From Methanomassiliicoccales archaeon (GTDB lineage Archaea; Thermoplasmatota; Thermoplasmata; SG8-5), in assembly GCA_030612505.1 (NCBI GenBank), contig JAUWNU010000005.1, forward strand, positions 1 through 45,338: 45,338 bases of DNA. The letters are read 5' to 3'. Below are positions 18,123-27,247 of this stretch, in pieces (positions within the stretch are counted from its first letter, which is position 1; every line of letters begins with the position of its first letter). The notes beneath the pieces were generated by a model. The model was not told the DNA's origin. It did not search any database and saw nothing but the letters and a program-made list of their open reading frames with translations. The position numbers and the translations under genes are program-made.

Positions 18123-19439
18123 TACAATCTCCTTAAGATATAAGGATATTTTTTCAATTCTTGCGGTTTCAGCTTTCTCCTTATACCATTCAAGTGCTTT
18201 CTCCAGCAGAGGTTTTGCCTTGTCTGGATCCTTCTTTTTCAGATACATTATACCGAACTCTTCCTGGGCAATAGCCAGATAGTCCGGCGAACGGATCTTT
18301 TCTACCAATTCGATGCTCTTCTGAAACTTCTCGATGCTATTACTCCAATCCCCACGCTCACGATGATATTTGCCCCACATGCAATTGAGCTTCGAGTGCG
18401 CAATGGGATCGCTGAAATCCCTCAGGGCCTTATCGGCTCTGTCAAGATGTTCCCTGGCTTCATGCACTTTCCCATACTCAACAAGAGCGCTGGCAAGATT
18501 TGTGATAGCCCAGCCCTCCATTCGAAGCTCGCCTGATTCCTTGGTGAATTTAATTGCACGCTCATACCTGTCAATGGCCCGGGGATAGTTTCCCATCTCC
18601 TCATATACTCTGGCCAGATTGTTATATACACGGCCAATTTCAGCACTGTTATCCAGGCTCTTGAAAATCTCGATAGATTCCTCATGGAATTTGATTGAAG
18701 CATCATAGTCCATCAGGTCCAGGTACACATTGCCCAGACCAGACTTCATCAGGGCCTCGGCACTTTTCTTCTTTATCTTATCGTTCCTGGACTGTGCCCC
18801 ATAGGGTGCTAGTGCCTTCAATGCACGGTCATAGTTCTTCAGGGCATCCTTATGTTCGCCAAACCTCCATGAAATAGCTCCCAGACCGGCCCAGGAAAGG
18901 GCTACATCATAATGCTGGCCAGTACCTTTTCCCATACGGATAGCTGCCTCATATTGCTCAATTGCATCATCAATTTTCTCGGTGGAACGGGCCAGTGCCC
19001 TTGCTATCAATCTGGTTATTCGGACCTCGAATAATCTGGCATCGCTCTTTCTCATGCCTTCAAGGGGTAATTTTGCGATCTCCAGGGCCTCGAGGGCTTC
19101 GTCAAGCAATCCAACGGCCATTTTCTTGCTGGCTATTATCAGCTGGGCATCTATGATTTTCTCGGGCTCCTCTCTCCTGGCAACAGCATTGTCAACAACA
19201 CCCAATGCCTTGCGGTAATCAAGTATATCCCTGCGGATCTCCTCTGCACGTTTCTCGCCAGTATAGCTCCTGATTGCCCAGGAAACCTTCTTGGCCAGCT
19301 GCCCAAGGTCCTCGTAAGAAATATGATTCGGGTCTATGTCCAGAGAACGGCACTGCTTCTCCAGAATGAATTTGCCGGTGAATCCTACTTCCTTTTCCAG
19401 TAATAACGTAAGCTCTTGCTTCAAATCTAATTCTTCCAA
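18114..19439 (-). CDS. Tetratricopeptide-repeat protein
   Basis: The protein has 441 residues. Start codon TTG at 19439 has AGGTAGGGG a few bases upstream and no better ATG. The N-terminal ~90 residues are helical and not TPR. From about residue 95 on there is a series of 34-40-residue helix-turn-helix units with TPR signatures (ALSWAGLGAISWRFGEHKDA, VYNNLARVYEEMGNYPRA, EFGIMYLKKKDPDKAKPLL), about eight repeats in all. It is a soluble protein-interaction scaffold with no enzymatic domain. It is transcribed alone from its own TATA promoter towards the pilus-like operon; a functional link to that operon is possible but not shown. Confidence 0.8.
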   Translation of the reverse strand: MEELDLKQELTLLLEKEVGFTGKFILEKQCRSLDIDPNHISYEDLGQLAKKVSWAIRSYTGEKRAEEIRRDILDYRKALGVVDNAVARREEPEKIIDAQLIIASKKMAVGLLDEALEALEIAKLPLEGMRKSDARLFEVRITRLIARALARSTEKIDDAIEQYEAAIRMGKGTGQHYDVALSWAGLGAISWRFGEHKDALKNYDRALKALAPYGAQSRNDKIKKKSAEALMKSGLGNVYLDLMDYDASIKFHEESIEIFKSLDNSAEIGRVYNNLARVYEEMGNYPRAIDRYERAIKFTKESGELRMEGWAITNLASALVEYGKVHEAREHLDRADKALRDFSDPIAHSKLNCMWGKYHRERGDWSNSIEKFQKSIELVEKIRSPDYLAIAQEEFGIMYLKKKDPDKAKPLLEKALEWYKEKAETARIEKISLYLKEIVIQ

Positions 19440-19445
19440 GATATT

Positions 19446-19490
19446 CCCCTACCTAGGTTAAAAATGCCTAAGGTTAAATGGTATAAAAAC
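19446..19490 (-). promoter_or_regulatory. Promoter and ribosome binding site of the TPR gene
   Basis: On the minus strand, TATA box GTTTTTATAC (19481-19490) is followed about 27 bases later by the expected start, then AGGTAGGGG, then TTG. The spacing supports the TTG start. A short direct repeat AGGTTAAA (19455 and 19471) lies between. Confidence 0.5.
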
Positions 19491-19560
19491 CTGGCTATTT
19501 AGGAATGCTGAATAGTAAAAAATACCGTGCTGGAATGTGCAATTTTACAATTCTGAAGAT

Positions 19561-20703
19561 TTAACGACCCAGTATAGCTCTGGAAATAACTATACGCTGA
19601 ACCTGGCTTGTTCCCTCGCCAATCTCCATGAGCTTTGTGTCACGCAGCATACGTTCCACAGGGTAATCTCTTGTGTAGCCATAGCCACCATGTATCTGGA
19701 TTGCGTGGAGACAATTTTGAGTTGCACGTTCTGATGCGTATAATTTTGCCATTGAAGCTTCCTTTGAGAATCTTTCTCCCTGATCCTCCATCCATGCTGC
19801 ACGGTAAACCAGAAGCCTTGATGCTTCGGTCTGGGTTGCCATGTCTGCCAGCATCCACTGGATTGCCTGGAATTTGGCAATTGGGCGGCCAAATTGTTCG
19901 CGCTCCTTTGCATATTTAACAGATTCATCCAAGGCTCCTTGAGCTATTCCCACGGCCAATGCGCCTACTGCTGCTCTTCCTCGGTCAAGAATGTTCATTG
20001 CGCCAGTGAATCCTGTTCCTGGCTCTCCTAGAATATAATCCTTGGGAATGCGGCATTCTTCGAAAACAAGTTCTGAGGTATGAGAGCCCCTGAGGCCCAG
20101 CTTGTCCTCCTCGGTTCCCAGGCTGTATCCAGGTGTGCCAGTGGGAACTACAAAAGCACTGATTCCCCTTGCGCCCTTTGACTTGTCAGTGACTGCCATA
20201 ACTGTAACATAATCACCAATTGCGGCATTTGTTATGAAGATTTTAGTTCCATTCAGCACCCACTCATCTCCATCTGGAACGGCTGTTGTGCACATTCCGC
20301 CAGAGTCTGAGCCAGCACCAGCCTCGGTTAATGCCCATGCAGCTAATTTTTTTCCAGATGCAATATCCGGAACCCATCTTCTGCGCTGCTCTTCGGTACC
20401 GCGCTCGAATATATGGCCCAATCCCAGTGAGTTATGGGCCTCCATGACTATTCCTGTGGAGCCGCAGACCCTGGCTATTTCTTCCAGTGCTATCATATAT
20501 GATATCTTATCGCAGCCAGCGCCGCCATACTCCTTTGGGACTGTCATGCCCATGAGGTTCATCTCACCCATGCGTTGGAGTATTTCCTTTGGCACGTCTC
20601 CATTCTTGTCAATGTCACCAGCTATTGGCTTGATCTCTGTCTCTGCGAAGCTCCGGACAGTGTTCCTGAGCATCTCATGTTCCTTTGTGGGGTTAAAATC
20701 CAT
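19561..20703 (-). CDS. Acyl-CoA dehydrogenase (FAD)
   Basis: ATG 20703 (380 residues) follows a well-placed AGGTGG; the frame extends 9 codons further up without support. Family landmarks are in order: an N-terminal helical domain, YGGAGCDKISYMIALEEIAR, the FAD/substrate strand ALTEAGAGSDSGGM (about 125-140), the ITNAAIGDYV region, and C-terminal IHGGYGYTRDYPVERMLRD and IGEGTSQVQRIVI. The Glu of EGTSQ is at the short-chain enzyme's catalytic base position. It oxidises an acyl-CoA to the enoyl-CoA, passing electrons to an ETF not encoded here. A paralogue lies at 33663-34802. Chain-length specificity cannot be read. Confidence 0.93.
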   Translation of the reverse strand: MDFNPTKEHEMLRNTVRSFAETEIKPIAGDIDKNGDVPKEILQRMGEMNLMGMTVPKEYGGAGCDKISYMIALEEIARVCGSTGIVMEAHNSLGLGHIFERGTEEQRRRWVPDIASGKKLAAWALTEAGAGSDSGGMCTTAVPDGDEWVLNGTKIFITNAAIGDYVTVMAVTDKSKGARGISAFVVPTGTPGYSLGTEEDKLGLRGSHTSELVFEECRIPKDYILGEPGTGFTGAMNILDRGRAAVGALAVGIAQGALDESVKYAKEREQFGRPIAKFQAIQWMLADMATQTEASRLLVYRAAWMEDQGERFSKEASMAKLYASERATQNCLHAIQIHGGYGYTRDYPVERMLRDTKLMEIGEGTSQVQRIVISRAILGR

Positions 20704-20781
20704 TATGCCACCTGGGGCGCAGAAAGGCAATCATAGATAAAAAGATTAGTTAACAATATACCTAACTAATACATCGAATTT

Positions 20782-21231
20782 TTAGTTTACAATGCTTCTG
20801 ACAATCCGCCTATCGTTCTCAAAGGTTAGCATTTTCAGGGCTTTGGAAGGCTCTTCCCAGGCATGAGTGCTGAAATCTGGCTCCAATTTCATTTCCTGCT
20901 CTGTGCCGTTTATGTGCATGAGAAAATAATGTACTGTTTTATTGTAATTCACATTGTCTGGCCGCCACAGAAAAATGTACCGAACCAGACCAATCTCTCT
21001 TATAATTCTTAAATTTGTGAGGCCGGTCTCTTCCTGAACTTCACGAAGGGCCGTTTGAACCAGGGTCTCGCCAGGCTCTGCCTTGCCCTTTGGAAGGACC
21101 CATGTTCCCTCCTGTTTTCTCCGGAGAATTAGCACCTGACCTTCATGGTTGAGAACTACACCACCAGAGGATGTAACTGGATGAGTTGGCTTACTTGGAT
21201 CCGGCCGGCCGGTTAGCTGTTTCTCGGTCAT
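20782..21231 (-). CDS. Nudix hydrolase
   Basis: The protein has 149 residues. The Nudix box G-x5-E-x7-REVQEETGL is complete (about 48-70, GKAEPGETLVQTALREVQEE), so the Mg-binding glutamates are present. It hydrolyses a nucleoside diphosphate linked to another moiety; the substrate is unknown, with Ap4A-type or oxidised nucleotides typical for this size. The start overlaps the rad50 stop by 4 bases, so it is the last gene of the nurA-herA-mre11-rad50 operon. This suggests a nucleotide clean-up role tied to repair, by context only. Confidence 0.88.
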   Translation of the reverse strand: MTEKQLTGRPDPSKPTHPVTSSGGVVLNHEGQVLILRRKQEGTWVLPKGKAEPGETLVQTALREVQEETGLTNLRIIREIGLVRYIFLWRPDNVNYNKTVHYFLMHINGTEQEMKLEPDFSTHAWEEPSKALKMLTFENDRRIVRSIVN

Positions 21232-23315
21232 GCTATTAACACCGCCTGGCTTGTGCCGTCGCTGGCCTCGGAAACCTGAATCACATTGCCCATTAGTTCC
21301 TTCACATCCTCAACATGGGTTATAAGGAATATTTGCTTAAATCTATTGCTTAAACCGTTCAAGGTGGTTAGCAAGGCTCGTTTGCGGTTTGCATCCTGAC
21401 TGCCAAATATCTCGTCCAGAACTATCATGTCAAAGCTATTTGTTCCATGTCTGGTGGCGATTATTTCAGAAATCGCCAGCCGTAGGCACAAATTAGCCAG
21501 GTCCTTCTCACCCCCTGAGAACCTATCAAGCTTGTGCATTTCCCCGGCATCCCGAATACTTATGTCATAGTCCTCGCTTAATTCGATTTCATTATACCGG
21601 CCTTCGGTGAGTATGCTCAAGAGTTCTGATGACATGCTGGCCAGTGCAGGCCTGATTCTGCTGATTAAATGCTTGCGAAACTCACCCATGACTGTTTCCA
21701 GTGCTGCCAGTATTTCAGCTTCAGCCTTTTTCTTGTCATAATTCTTCTGAACTTTTTCAAGTCTGGCCAGGTCCTTATTATGGGCCTTTTTCCGTTCCTC
21801 AAGCCTGGCCAGTTCTGATTCGCATTGCATTTTCTCCCTGTCAATGGTACGAAGCTGGGAGTTCATATCATCATAGGCCAGCTTTGCCTTGTCATAGGAA
21901 TCCTGGTCAAAATTAATATTATCAAGTTTTTTCTGGTCATCAATAAGCAAGTTTTCGAGTTCCTTGAGCTTGGCATCCAGGCTATCAAACTGCTTCTGTA
22001 GTTTGGCCCCGCTCTCCATCTTTGTCTGCAAGATATCAAAATTCTTCATCTTCTCCCGAAGCCGCAGTTCACGCTTTGCCAGTGCCTCGGAAAGTGCCTC
22101 TGAAGCACCTAGCTTCTTTTCAGCGGCTGCAAGTGCAGATATAAGTTCCTGGCTTTGAACCTCATGGGCCACCATTTGTTTTTCAAATGCATCCAGAAGT
22201 TTTTGATAGGTCGCGCCAAGTTTTCTCTCGCATGTGGGACAGTCAGAATCCGGGCCCATATTTCCAATCTCGGACATATTGGCCTTAATTTCATCTGTTT
22301 CCTTGGACAGTTGCTTGATGCCAGCTTTCAATTCTGCCATCTCAGCCACAATGCCTTCTCTTTCCTTTCTGGCAGTTTTATGTTTTTCCAGCACATTAAA
22401 AAGGTCGTTCTTGGCCTTGCTGGCCTTGGGCTCAAGTTCCTTGAATTGAGTTTCAAGTTTCTCATATTGCTTAAGCTCCTGGACAAGTCCCTCCTTCTGA
22501 TCCTTCAGGGCAGAAAGCTTCGCCTCAAGTGCATTTTTACTTAATTCAAGCTTCTCTTTCTCCCTGGCCAACTTTTCCTGGCTCTCAAGTTCCTTCTTCA
22601 ACTTCTTGTGCACGCTTTCTATTTTCTTCAGCTCGGCCTCAAGCCCCTTCTTTCTGGAAACCAGCTTTTTATCCTGCTTTGCCAGGCTTGCCAGTTCCAT
22701 TTCCAGCTCCTCAATTACACTGCCGCCGTCGGCACTTGTAAGTTCATCCCTGGCACTTTGAATTGCATTCTTGGCATATCTTGCGTCCTCACGAATACGC
22801 TTGATGGCTTCATCAATGCTTTCTATGTCCAGTAATCGCAGAACCATCTTTTTCCGCTCGCCCTTGGGCTGGCTGGTGAGCGCATTGAGTTCTTTCTGCC
22901 TGGCAAATACCGAGATAAAAAATGATTTATGGTCCATTCCAAAGAGCTTCATCAGCGCTTGACTAACTTCTTCTGTACCCCGGGCCATGAGATTATCGCC
23001 TGCATACATTGATGCGTTCATTGTGAGGTTCTTGCCCTTCATTGTGCGCTCAACAATATACCCCGTATCCTCAAAATCAAACTCTATTCGAACCATGCAA
23101 GGGTCGGTGTGAACAGCACCCTGACGCTTGATGCTCTCCTTGCCAGTACGTACTATCTCCGATTGATTGCCAAATAATGCCCAGGCAACTGCCTCCATTA
23201 ATGTTGATTTACCGGAGCCATTGTGGCCGATGATGGACACCATGCCGTCCGGCAGTTCAAGCTCAGCAGATTTATACCGGCGATAGTTCTGGAGCTGGAT
23301 GGTGCGAAGCCTCAT
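21228..23315 (-). CDS. rad50: DNA double-strand break repair ATPase Rad50
   Basis: The protein has 695 residues. Walker A GHNGSGKSTLMEA (about 30-42) and a Q-loop region precede a long coiled coil. The zinc hook CPTC (359, 362) sits at its apex. The returning coiled coil is followed by the ABC signature FSGGEKDLANLCLRLA, Walker B MIVLDEIFGSQD and the C-terminal His loop (LITHVED). It is shorter than many archaeal Rad50 proteins (near 880), so the coiled-coil arms are short. With Mre11 it tethers and processes DNA ends. It overlaps mre11 by 4 bases. Confidence 0.97.
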   Translation of the reverse strand: MRLRTIQLQNYRRYKSAELELPDGMVSIIGHNGSGKSTLMEAVAWALFGNQSEIVRTGKESIKRQGAVHTDPCMVRIEFDFEDTGYIVERTMKGKNLTMNASMYAGDNLMARGTEEVSQALMKLFGMDHKSFFISVFARQKELNALTSQPKGERKKMVLRLLDIESIDEAIKRIREDARYAKNAIQSARDELTSADGGSVIEELEMELASLAKQDKKLVSRKKGLEAELKKIESVHKKLKKELESQEKLAREKEKLELSKNALEAKLSALKDQKEGLVQELKQYEKLETQFKELEPKASKAKNDLFNVLEKHKTARKEREGIVAEMAELKAGIKQLSKETDEIKANMSEIGNMGPDSDCPTCERKLGATYQKLLDAFEKQMVAHEVQSQELISALAAAEKKLGASEALSEALAKRELRLREKMKNFDILQTKMESGAKLQKQFDSLDAKLKELENLLIDDQKKLDNINFDQDSYDKAKLAYDDMNSQLRTIDREKMQCESELARLEERKKAHNKDLARLEKVQKNYDKKKAEAEILAALETVMGEFRKHLISRIRPALASMSSELLSILTEGRYNEIELSEDYDISIRDAGEMHKLDRFSGGEKDLANLCLRLAISEIIATRHGTNSFDMIVLDEIFGSQDANRKRALLTTLNGLSNRFKQIFLITHVEDVKELMGNVIQVSEASDGTSQAVLIA

Positions 23316-24424
23316 GATTCACCTCCTGCCAGATATTTAAGACCAAGAGTTTCAATCTCCTTGGGGTCTGCATTCTCAATTGCAATCTTGGCCAGATAGA
23401 TAATATATTCTCTTTCCAGGGAATCAAAGGTTGCATCCTGGGAGGCAACTTTCTGACCTGCCTCTATTGCTGCTGGCCTAAGCTCGAAATGCAAAGCATC
23501 CTTGGTAATTTTGCGGGTGAAAGATATGTCCAGAAGTCCCAGTTCCCGACGGTCTATATCTTGAAGCTTCTGGCGGATAATTGCACCTTTGATATTGGCT
23601 TTATCCACGTTCTTGCGAATTATACTGGCTATATCATCTGCCTTCATATCAATGCAATCTATTGTCTTCAGGTCAATCATTTGTCGAATTTTTATTTCAT
23701 GGAACTTCCACTTGTTTTTATCGGTGTCCAGCATGACAAAACCCTTTGATTGATTTACATGTCCAAACCCGAACCTTTCAGTTGAGCCAGCATAAACAAT
23801 GTTCTTTCCAACCTCGCAATGCTCATGATAGTGACCCAGTGCAACATAATCCCAGCCACGGTTCAGCTGGCTGTCGGTGGCCATTAGCTCATTGAACTCG
23901 TTCATGCGGAACACTGCAAGGCCGGAAACAGCAGAATGAAGCATTGCAATATTGTAAGAAAATTTATCATCGGGCTTCATTGCGTTTAACTCATCCTCGA
24001 ATAGCTCTTTATCTGCACAATGTGGCAGTGCATGAACCTTCAAATCGCCGAATTCAAATGCCTGGCATTTGCCGGTGTACGCTAAATGTAAATTCTCAAT
24101 ATGCTGGAATACCTTGAAGACTGTGCCAGTTTCCCTGAGCCGCGGTGTCTCATGATTGCCCGATATGATGATAGTGGGAATTCCAGCATCTGACAGCCGA
24201 AGCAACTCACCCATAGCGAAGCTGATTGCACGATTGCTGGGCCGCACAGTGTCGAAGAGGTCCCCGGAATGCAGTACCAAATCCACTTTCTTTTCAAGAG
24301 CATAATCCACCACCTGGCTAAAGGCATTGAATACATCCACCTCGCGCTGATTTATTCCATTATCGTCAAGCTTATTGTAGGCAGAATAGCCTATGTGGGT
24401 GTCAGCAAGGTGTAGTATTTTCAT
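23312..24424 (-). CDS. mre11: DNA double-strand break repair nuclease Mre11
   Basis: The protein has 370 residues. All phosphoesterase motifs are present in order: LHLADTHIGY (3-12), LHSGDLFD (about 51), ISGNHETPR (about 90), ALPH, LHSAVSG and LGHYHE (about 190-197), supplying the Mn ligands and the catalytic His. The C-terminal ~130 residues form the capping and Rad50-binding regions. It makes the Mn-dependent endo/exonuclease of the Mre11-Rad50 complex, which with HerA-NurA resects double-strand breaks to 3' tails. It starts 4 bases after the herA stop. Confidence 0.97.
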   Translation of the reverse strand: MKILHLADTHIGYSAYNKLDDNGINQREVDVFNAFSQVVDYALEKKVDLVLHSGDLFDTVRPSNRAISFAMGELLRLSDAGIPTIIISGNHETPRLRETGTVFKVFQHIENLHLAYTGKCQAFEFGDLKVHALPHCADKELFEDELNAMKPDDKFSYNIAMLHSAVSGLAVFRMNEFNELMATDSQLNRGWDYVALGHYHEHCEVGKNIVYAGSTERFGFGHVNQSKGFVMLDTDKNKWKFHEIKIRQMIDLKTIDCIDMKADDIASIIRKNVDKANIKGAIIRQKLQDIDRRELGLLDISFTRKITKDALHFELRPAAIEAGQKVASQDATFDSLEREYIIYLAKIAIENADPKEIETLGLKYLAGGES

Positions 24425-24428
24425 TCAA

Positions 24429-25988
24429 TCAAAAAAAGTCGCTGTCTACAGACTTTTTATCCTCCTTCGGCCCTGAAGCCAGTTCTTTTAAATAAGTTTC
24501 ATACAGGTCAATTTTCAGGGGCAGTGCAAATGGTGTATTTGGTCCAATCACCAGGCCTTCGCCAGTCATTAATGTCTGAATCTCATAATCCAGCTTGGAT
24601 ATGTCCTGGCGAGCAGAACTGCTGAGCCGCTCACGGTCTTGCCTATCTGCAAGGCCCAGTATCACCAGGGTATTGAATTGCGACATTACCTCATTGTCAA
24701 TTAGCTTGGGTTGTTGGCTAATTGCACATAGGCCAGTTTTGAACTTCCGGCCTTCCCTGGCAATCTGCTGGAAAATGCCGCCCCAGGCACGGTTGAAGAC
24801 TCTTTGCGCTTCTTCCAGTGCTATGAGGCAGGTTGGTATTTCCTTGAATTCTTTTTTGTTCTTAAATTTGCTTTGATTGGTCTGGAAAATCGCCCGGGCC
24901 AGTATACTAGAAATTAGCAGTTCTTCCTTCTCAGACGCGCCGGCAAGGTCCACCAGAACAACCTTGCCAGAATGCAATTGTTCGATGATGGTTTTGGTCA
25001 TGGAAATTCGATTGTCCCGGGTTATGAATTGTGAACGGTTCAGAACACTGGCTCGACGCTTTACCACCCCAATACTGCCTTCATGAAATTGTTCATTGAA
25101 ATCCTGGTAAATATGAGTCCCTTCCGTGTCAACAATATATGGCAGCCAGTTCTCCCGCTCCCTTGCCCAAACTGCATTCAACAACTCTATCTGAGGCTGG
25201 CTGAAAGGCCATAGGTTCTCCATGTCCTGAACTGTTATTTCAGTGGATGAAATCTTAACGCTGGCCACATTGCCTTCAACTTCCCTGGTAACATAAACTT
25301 CAAGGTTGCTGGATGCCTTTGGATGATGCATCAGGCCCCGCAATTCTTCCTTGCCGCCGTCAATGTACTCTCCATGGGGGTCCAGTATGAGAAGGCCAAT
25401 AATGCCAGACTCCATTACCGAACCAGCTAGACGTTTCATTAAATTACTTTTACCCATGCCAGTGGTTGCGAATATGCCCATGTGCTGGGCAAGATCCTTC
25501 GAAGCCACGCCAACAGGAACATGCCGAATTATCTGTTCACCGGACCTCAAACTGCCAAGTTTAATGTTCCCAAGATACTTCTCCAGAAAACGATAATCAT
25601 CATTGCTGGCCCGCCTGACCTGCGAAAAGTGTGATGGTATAGTTTTCGGGCTGCGGAATTGTACGTCATCACCCTGGCCAATTAGATAGCCCAGCGGTGC
25701 GCAGACAACATGATTGTAAAGCCTTCGGTCGGCATCATATACATGATACTCTTGATCTTTAGTATCGCCGTCCATGAATGCTCCTGCGGTTCTTGGTGCC
25801 CAACCGGACTCGCTGGCCTCATTGCCGTGCATTATGTTTATCACCCGCAATATGAATCTTCTATCAGAGTCCTGGCAGTCGCCTATGAGCATCTCGCCCA
25901 GGAAAATGTCCTGGTCCCGATAGGCCCGGAATATTATCTCGGTTACATCTTTGCCAGTTATTCTGCCGAGGTTCATTTTTTCGTCCAT
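24429..25988 (-). CDS. herA: Bipolar DNA translocase HerA
   Basis: ATG 25988 (519 residues) has AGGTGAT, fully complementary to the 16S tail, 7 bases upstream; ATG 25997 overlaps the nurA stop and is the alternative. The N-terminal HAS beta-barrel domain (about 1-130) precedes Walker A TTGMGKSNL (about 175-183), LDPHGEYIDGG, Walker B IALEEAQRVF and the arginine-finger region AISQQPKLIDNEVMSQ. The hexamer pumps DNA into the NurA nuclease. Its tight operon with nurA, mre11 and rad50 is the canonical archaeal arrangement. Confidence 0.95.
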   Translation of the reverse strand: MDEKMNLGRITGKDVTEIIFRAYRDQDIFLGEMLIGDCQDSDRRFILRVINIMHGNEASESGWAPRTAGAFMDGDTKDQEYHVYDADRRLYNHVVCAPLGYLIGQGDDVQFRSPKTIPSHFSQVRRASNDDYRFLEKYLGNIKLGSLRSGEQIIRHVPVGVASKDLAQHMGIFATTGMGKSNLMKRLAGSVMESGIIGLLILDPHGEYIDGGKEELRGLMHHPKASSNLEVYVTREVEGNVASVKISSTEITVQDMENLWPFSQPQIELLNAVWARERENWLPYIVDTEGTHIYQDFNEQFHEGSIGVVKRRASVLNRSQFITRDNRISMTKTIIEQLHSGKVVLVDLAGASEKEELLISSILARAIFQTNQSKFKNKKEFKEIPTCLIALEEAQRVFNRAWGGIFQQIAREGRKFKTGLCAISQQPKLIDNEVMSQFNTLVILGLADRQDRERLSSSARQDISKLDYEIQTLMTGEGLVIGPNTPFALPLKIDLYETYLKELASGPKEDKKSVDSDFF

Positions 25989-25996
25989 ATCAATCA

Positions 25997-27088
25997 TCAC
26001 CTGCTTGTATCTAATATTTCGTGGAAATCCTGAAATGTCAGCTGCCATTCCTTGGGATTCATGCCTTTTTGCAGAGCCTCTGCACGAAGCATTGCCTTGA
26101 GATCATTGACCTCCATTCTGGAGAAAGCAATATCATTATGCACCCTGGCCAGTGGATACGGATATCCCACATAGGTAGGGTCATCTGCATAGTATGCCAG
26201 CTTGCCGAATGCTTCCTCCGCCTTGACTCCGTCAGGAAGGCTCAGGTCCACCCGGAACACATATTGCGAACGGGAATGCAGTTTTGCCAGATAGATTTTT
26301 CCAAAGAGCTTTTCAGAATAATTGCCAGTCTCCAGAGGATAATGCCATGTAGCTTCTGGCAGTACATCATCTCCAAGCATCTGGACCATGGGAATTAGAG
26401 GTCTTGAACCTTGTGTCAGCATACTCTTTTTGCTTATGCCGCATAGGATAATTTTCTTCTGTCTGGCTTGCTCCACAATTCGTTCCAGGAGAGTGCCGAC
26501 ACCCTTTATTCCGGCCCACATTGCACCGTCAAAGGCAAGTACCACACCTTCTGGAATGTCTTGGTAAAGAATTTTCTCCACCTGGCTCCATTCCATCAAT
26601 GCGCGAATGCGACCCACTGCCTCTTCAAGTCCTTTCGGGTAATCCGGAGGTTCTCCTCCCACAATCTTTTCAAAGAATATCTCATAGTATTTTTCAAGGT
26701 GGCCAGATGCTAAATGGAGCAGGTGAAATTCGGGCTCGCTTGCACTGTTAAATTGTTTTTCATGAAACTCAACATGGCCCACCCTCATACCAGCCACGAC
26801 AAAAGAGCCTGCATTGAGAATAGTGGCGCTTCCACCGTCCACTGCCAGCATTATTGCATTTTCTGATTTGGAAAATCCCTGAAAATTACTTTCAGCAATA
26901 TCTCCTTTGATTTCGATTATACCCTTTTCCTGGGCTGAACCAGGCTGGGGCTCGTCCATGTCCGAAACCATCTGGCCAACTACGTTTTCCAACTCCTTCT
27001 GATTAAGTCCTCTCAGCATCCGGTGGAAATTGGGGGGAGCGTACTTAAGGGTTGAGTAGGGGTTGGTGAAAGTAATACTATCGTGCAC
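25997..27088 (-). CDS. nurA: 5'-3' nuclease NurA
   Basis: The protein has 363 residues from a GTG at 27088. No ATG gives a better frame start until residue 24 (MLRGLNQKEL), so the N terminus is uncertain. The NurA landmarks are MLAVDGGSATILNAG (about 83, first acidic metal ligand), VVLAFDGAMWAG (about 183), and the late YVGYPYPLARVHNDIAF region. It dimerises at the HerA pore and digests DNA during end resection. It is the first gene of the operon; its stop overlaps the possible herA start (TGATG). Confidence 0.92.
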   Translation of the reverse strand: MHDSITFTNPYSTLKYAPPNFHRMLRGLNQKELENVVGQMVSDMDEPQPGSAQEKGIIEIKGDIAESNFQGFSKSENAIMLAVDGGSATILNAGSFVVAGMRVGHVEFHEKQFNSASEPEFHLLHLASGHLEKYYEIFFEKIVGGEPPDYPKGLEEAVGRIRALMEWSQVEKILYQDIPEGVVLAFDGAMWAGIKGVGTLLERIVEQARQKKIILCGISKKSMLTQGSRPLIPMVQMLGDDVLPEATWHYPLETGNYSEKLFGKIYLAKLHSRSQYVFRVDLSLPDGVKAEEAFGKLAYYADDPTYVGYPYPLARVHNDIAFSRMEVNDLKAMLRAEALQKGMNPKEWQLTFQDFHEILDTSR

Positions 27089-27098
27089 CGAATCTAAA

Positions 27099-27136
27099 CT
27101 CTTGCATAGTTAAAAACATTTCAAGCTCTTGCATAG
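27099..27136. promoter_or_regulatory. Direct repeats upstream of nurA
   Basis: CTCTTGCATAG occurs exactly twice (27099-27109 and 27126-27136), 27 bases apart. Partial copies of TCTTGCA and TGCACCG occur around 27146 and 27084. They lie in the likely promoter of the resection operon and could be regulator sites. There is no clear TATA box there. Confidence 0.35.
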
Positions 27137-27212
27137 CCGCTGCTGTCTTGCACCGTATCCCTACATTTTAGTACCTAAGGTCGTAAGACGTGTTTACAGA
27201 ATTAACAAAAGC

Positions 27213-27222
27213 GAAAATATAA
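27213..27222 (+). promoter_or_regulatory. TATA box for the zinc-ribbon membrane protein
   Basis: GAAAATATAATA upstream places the transcription start near 27244, downstream of the first ATG (27227) and just before the ATG at 27248. This favours a leaderless start at 27248. Confidence 0.45.
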
Positions 27223-27247
27223 TATCATGCTTTGCTTAGTTATCAGC

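Noticed and set aside
27089-27226. Possible tRNA or small RNA between nurA and the membrane protein gene
   Set aside because: No cloverleaf or TTC-loop sequence; only short direct repeats seen.
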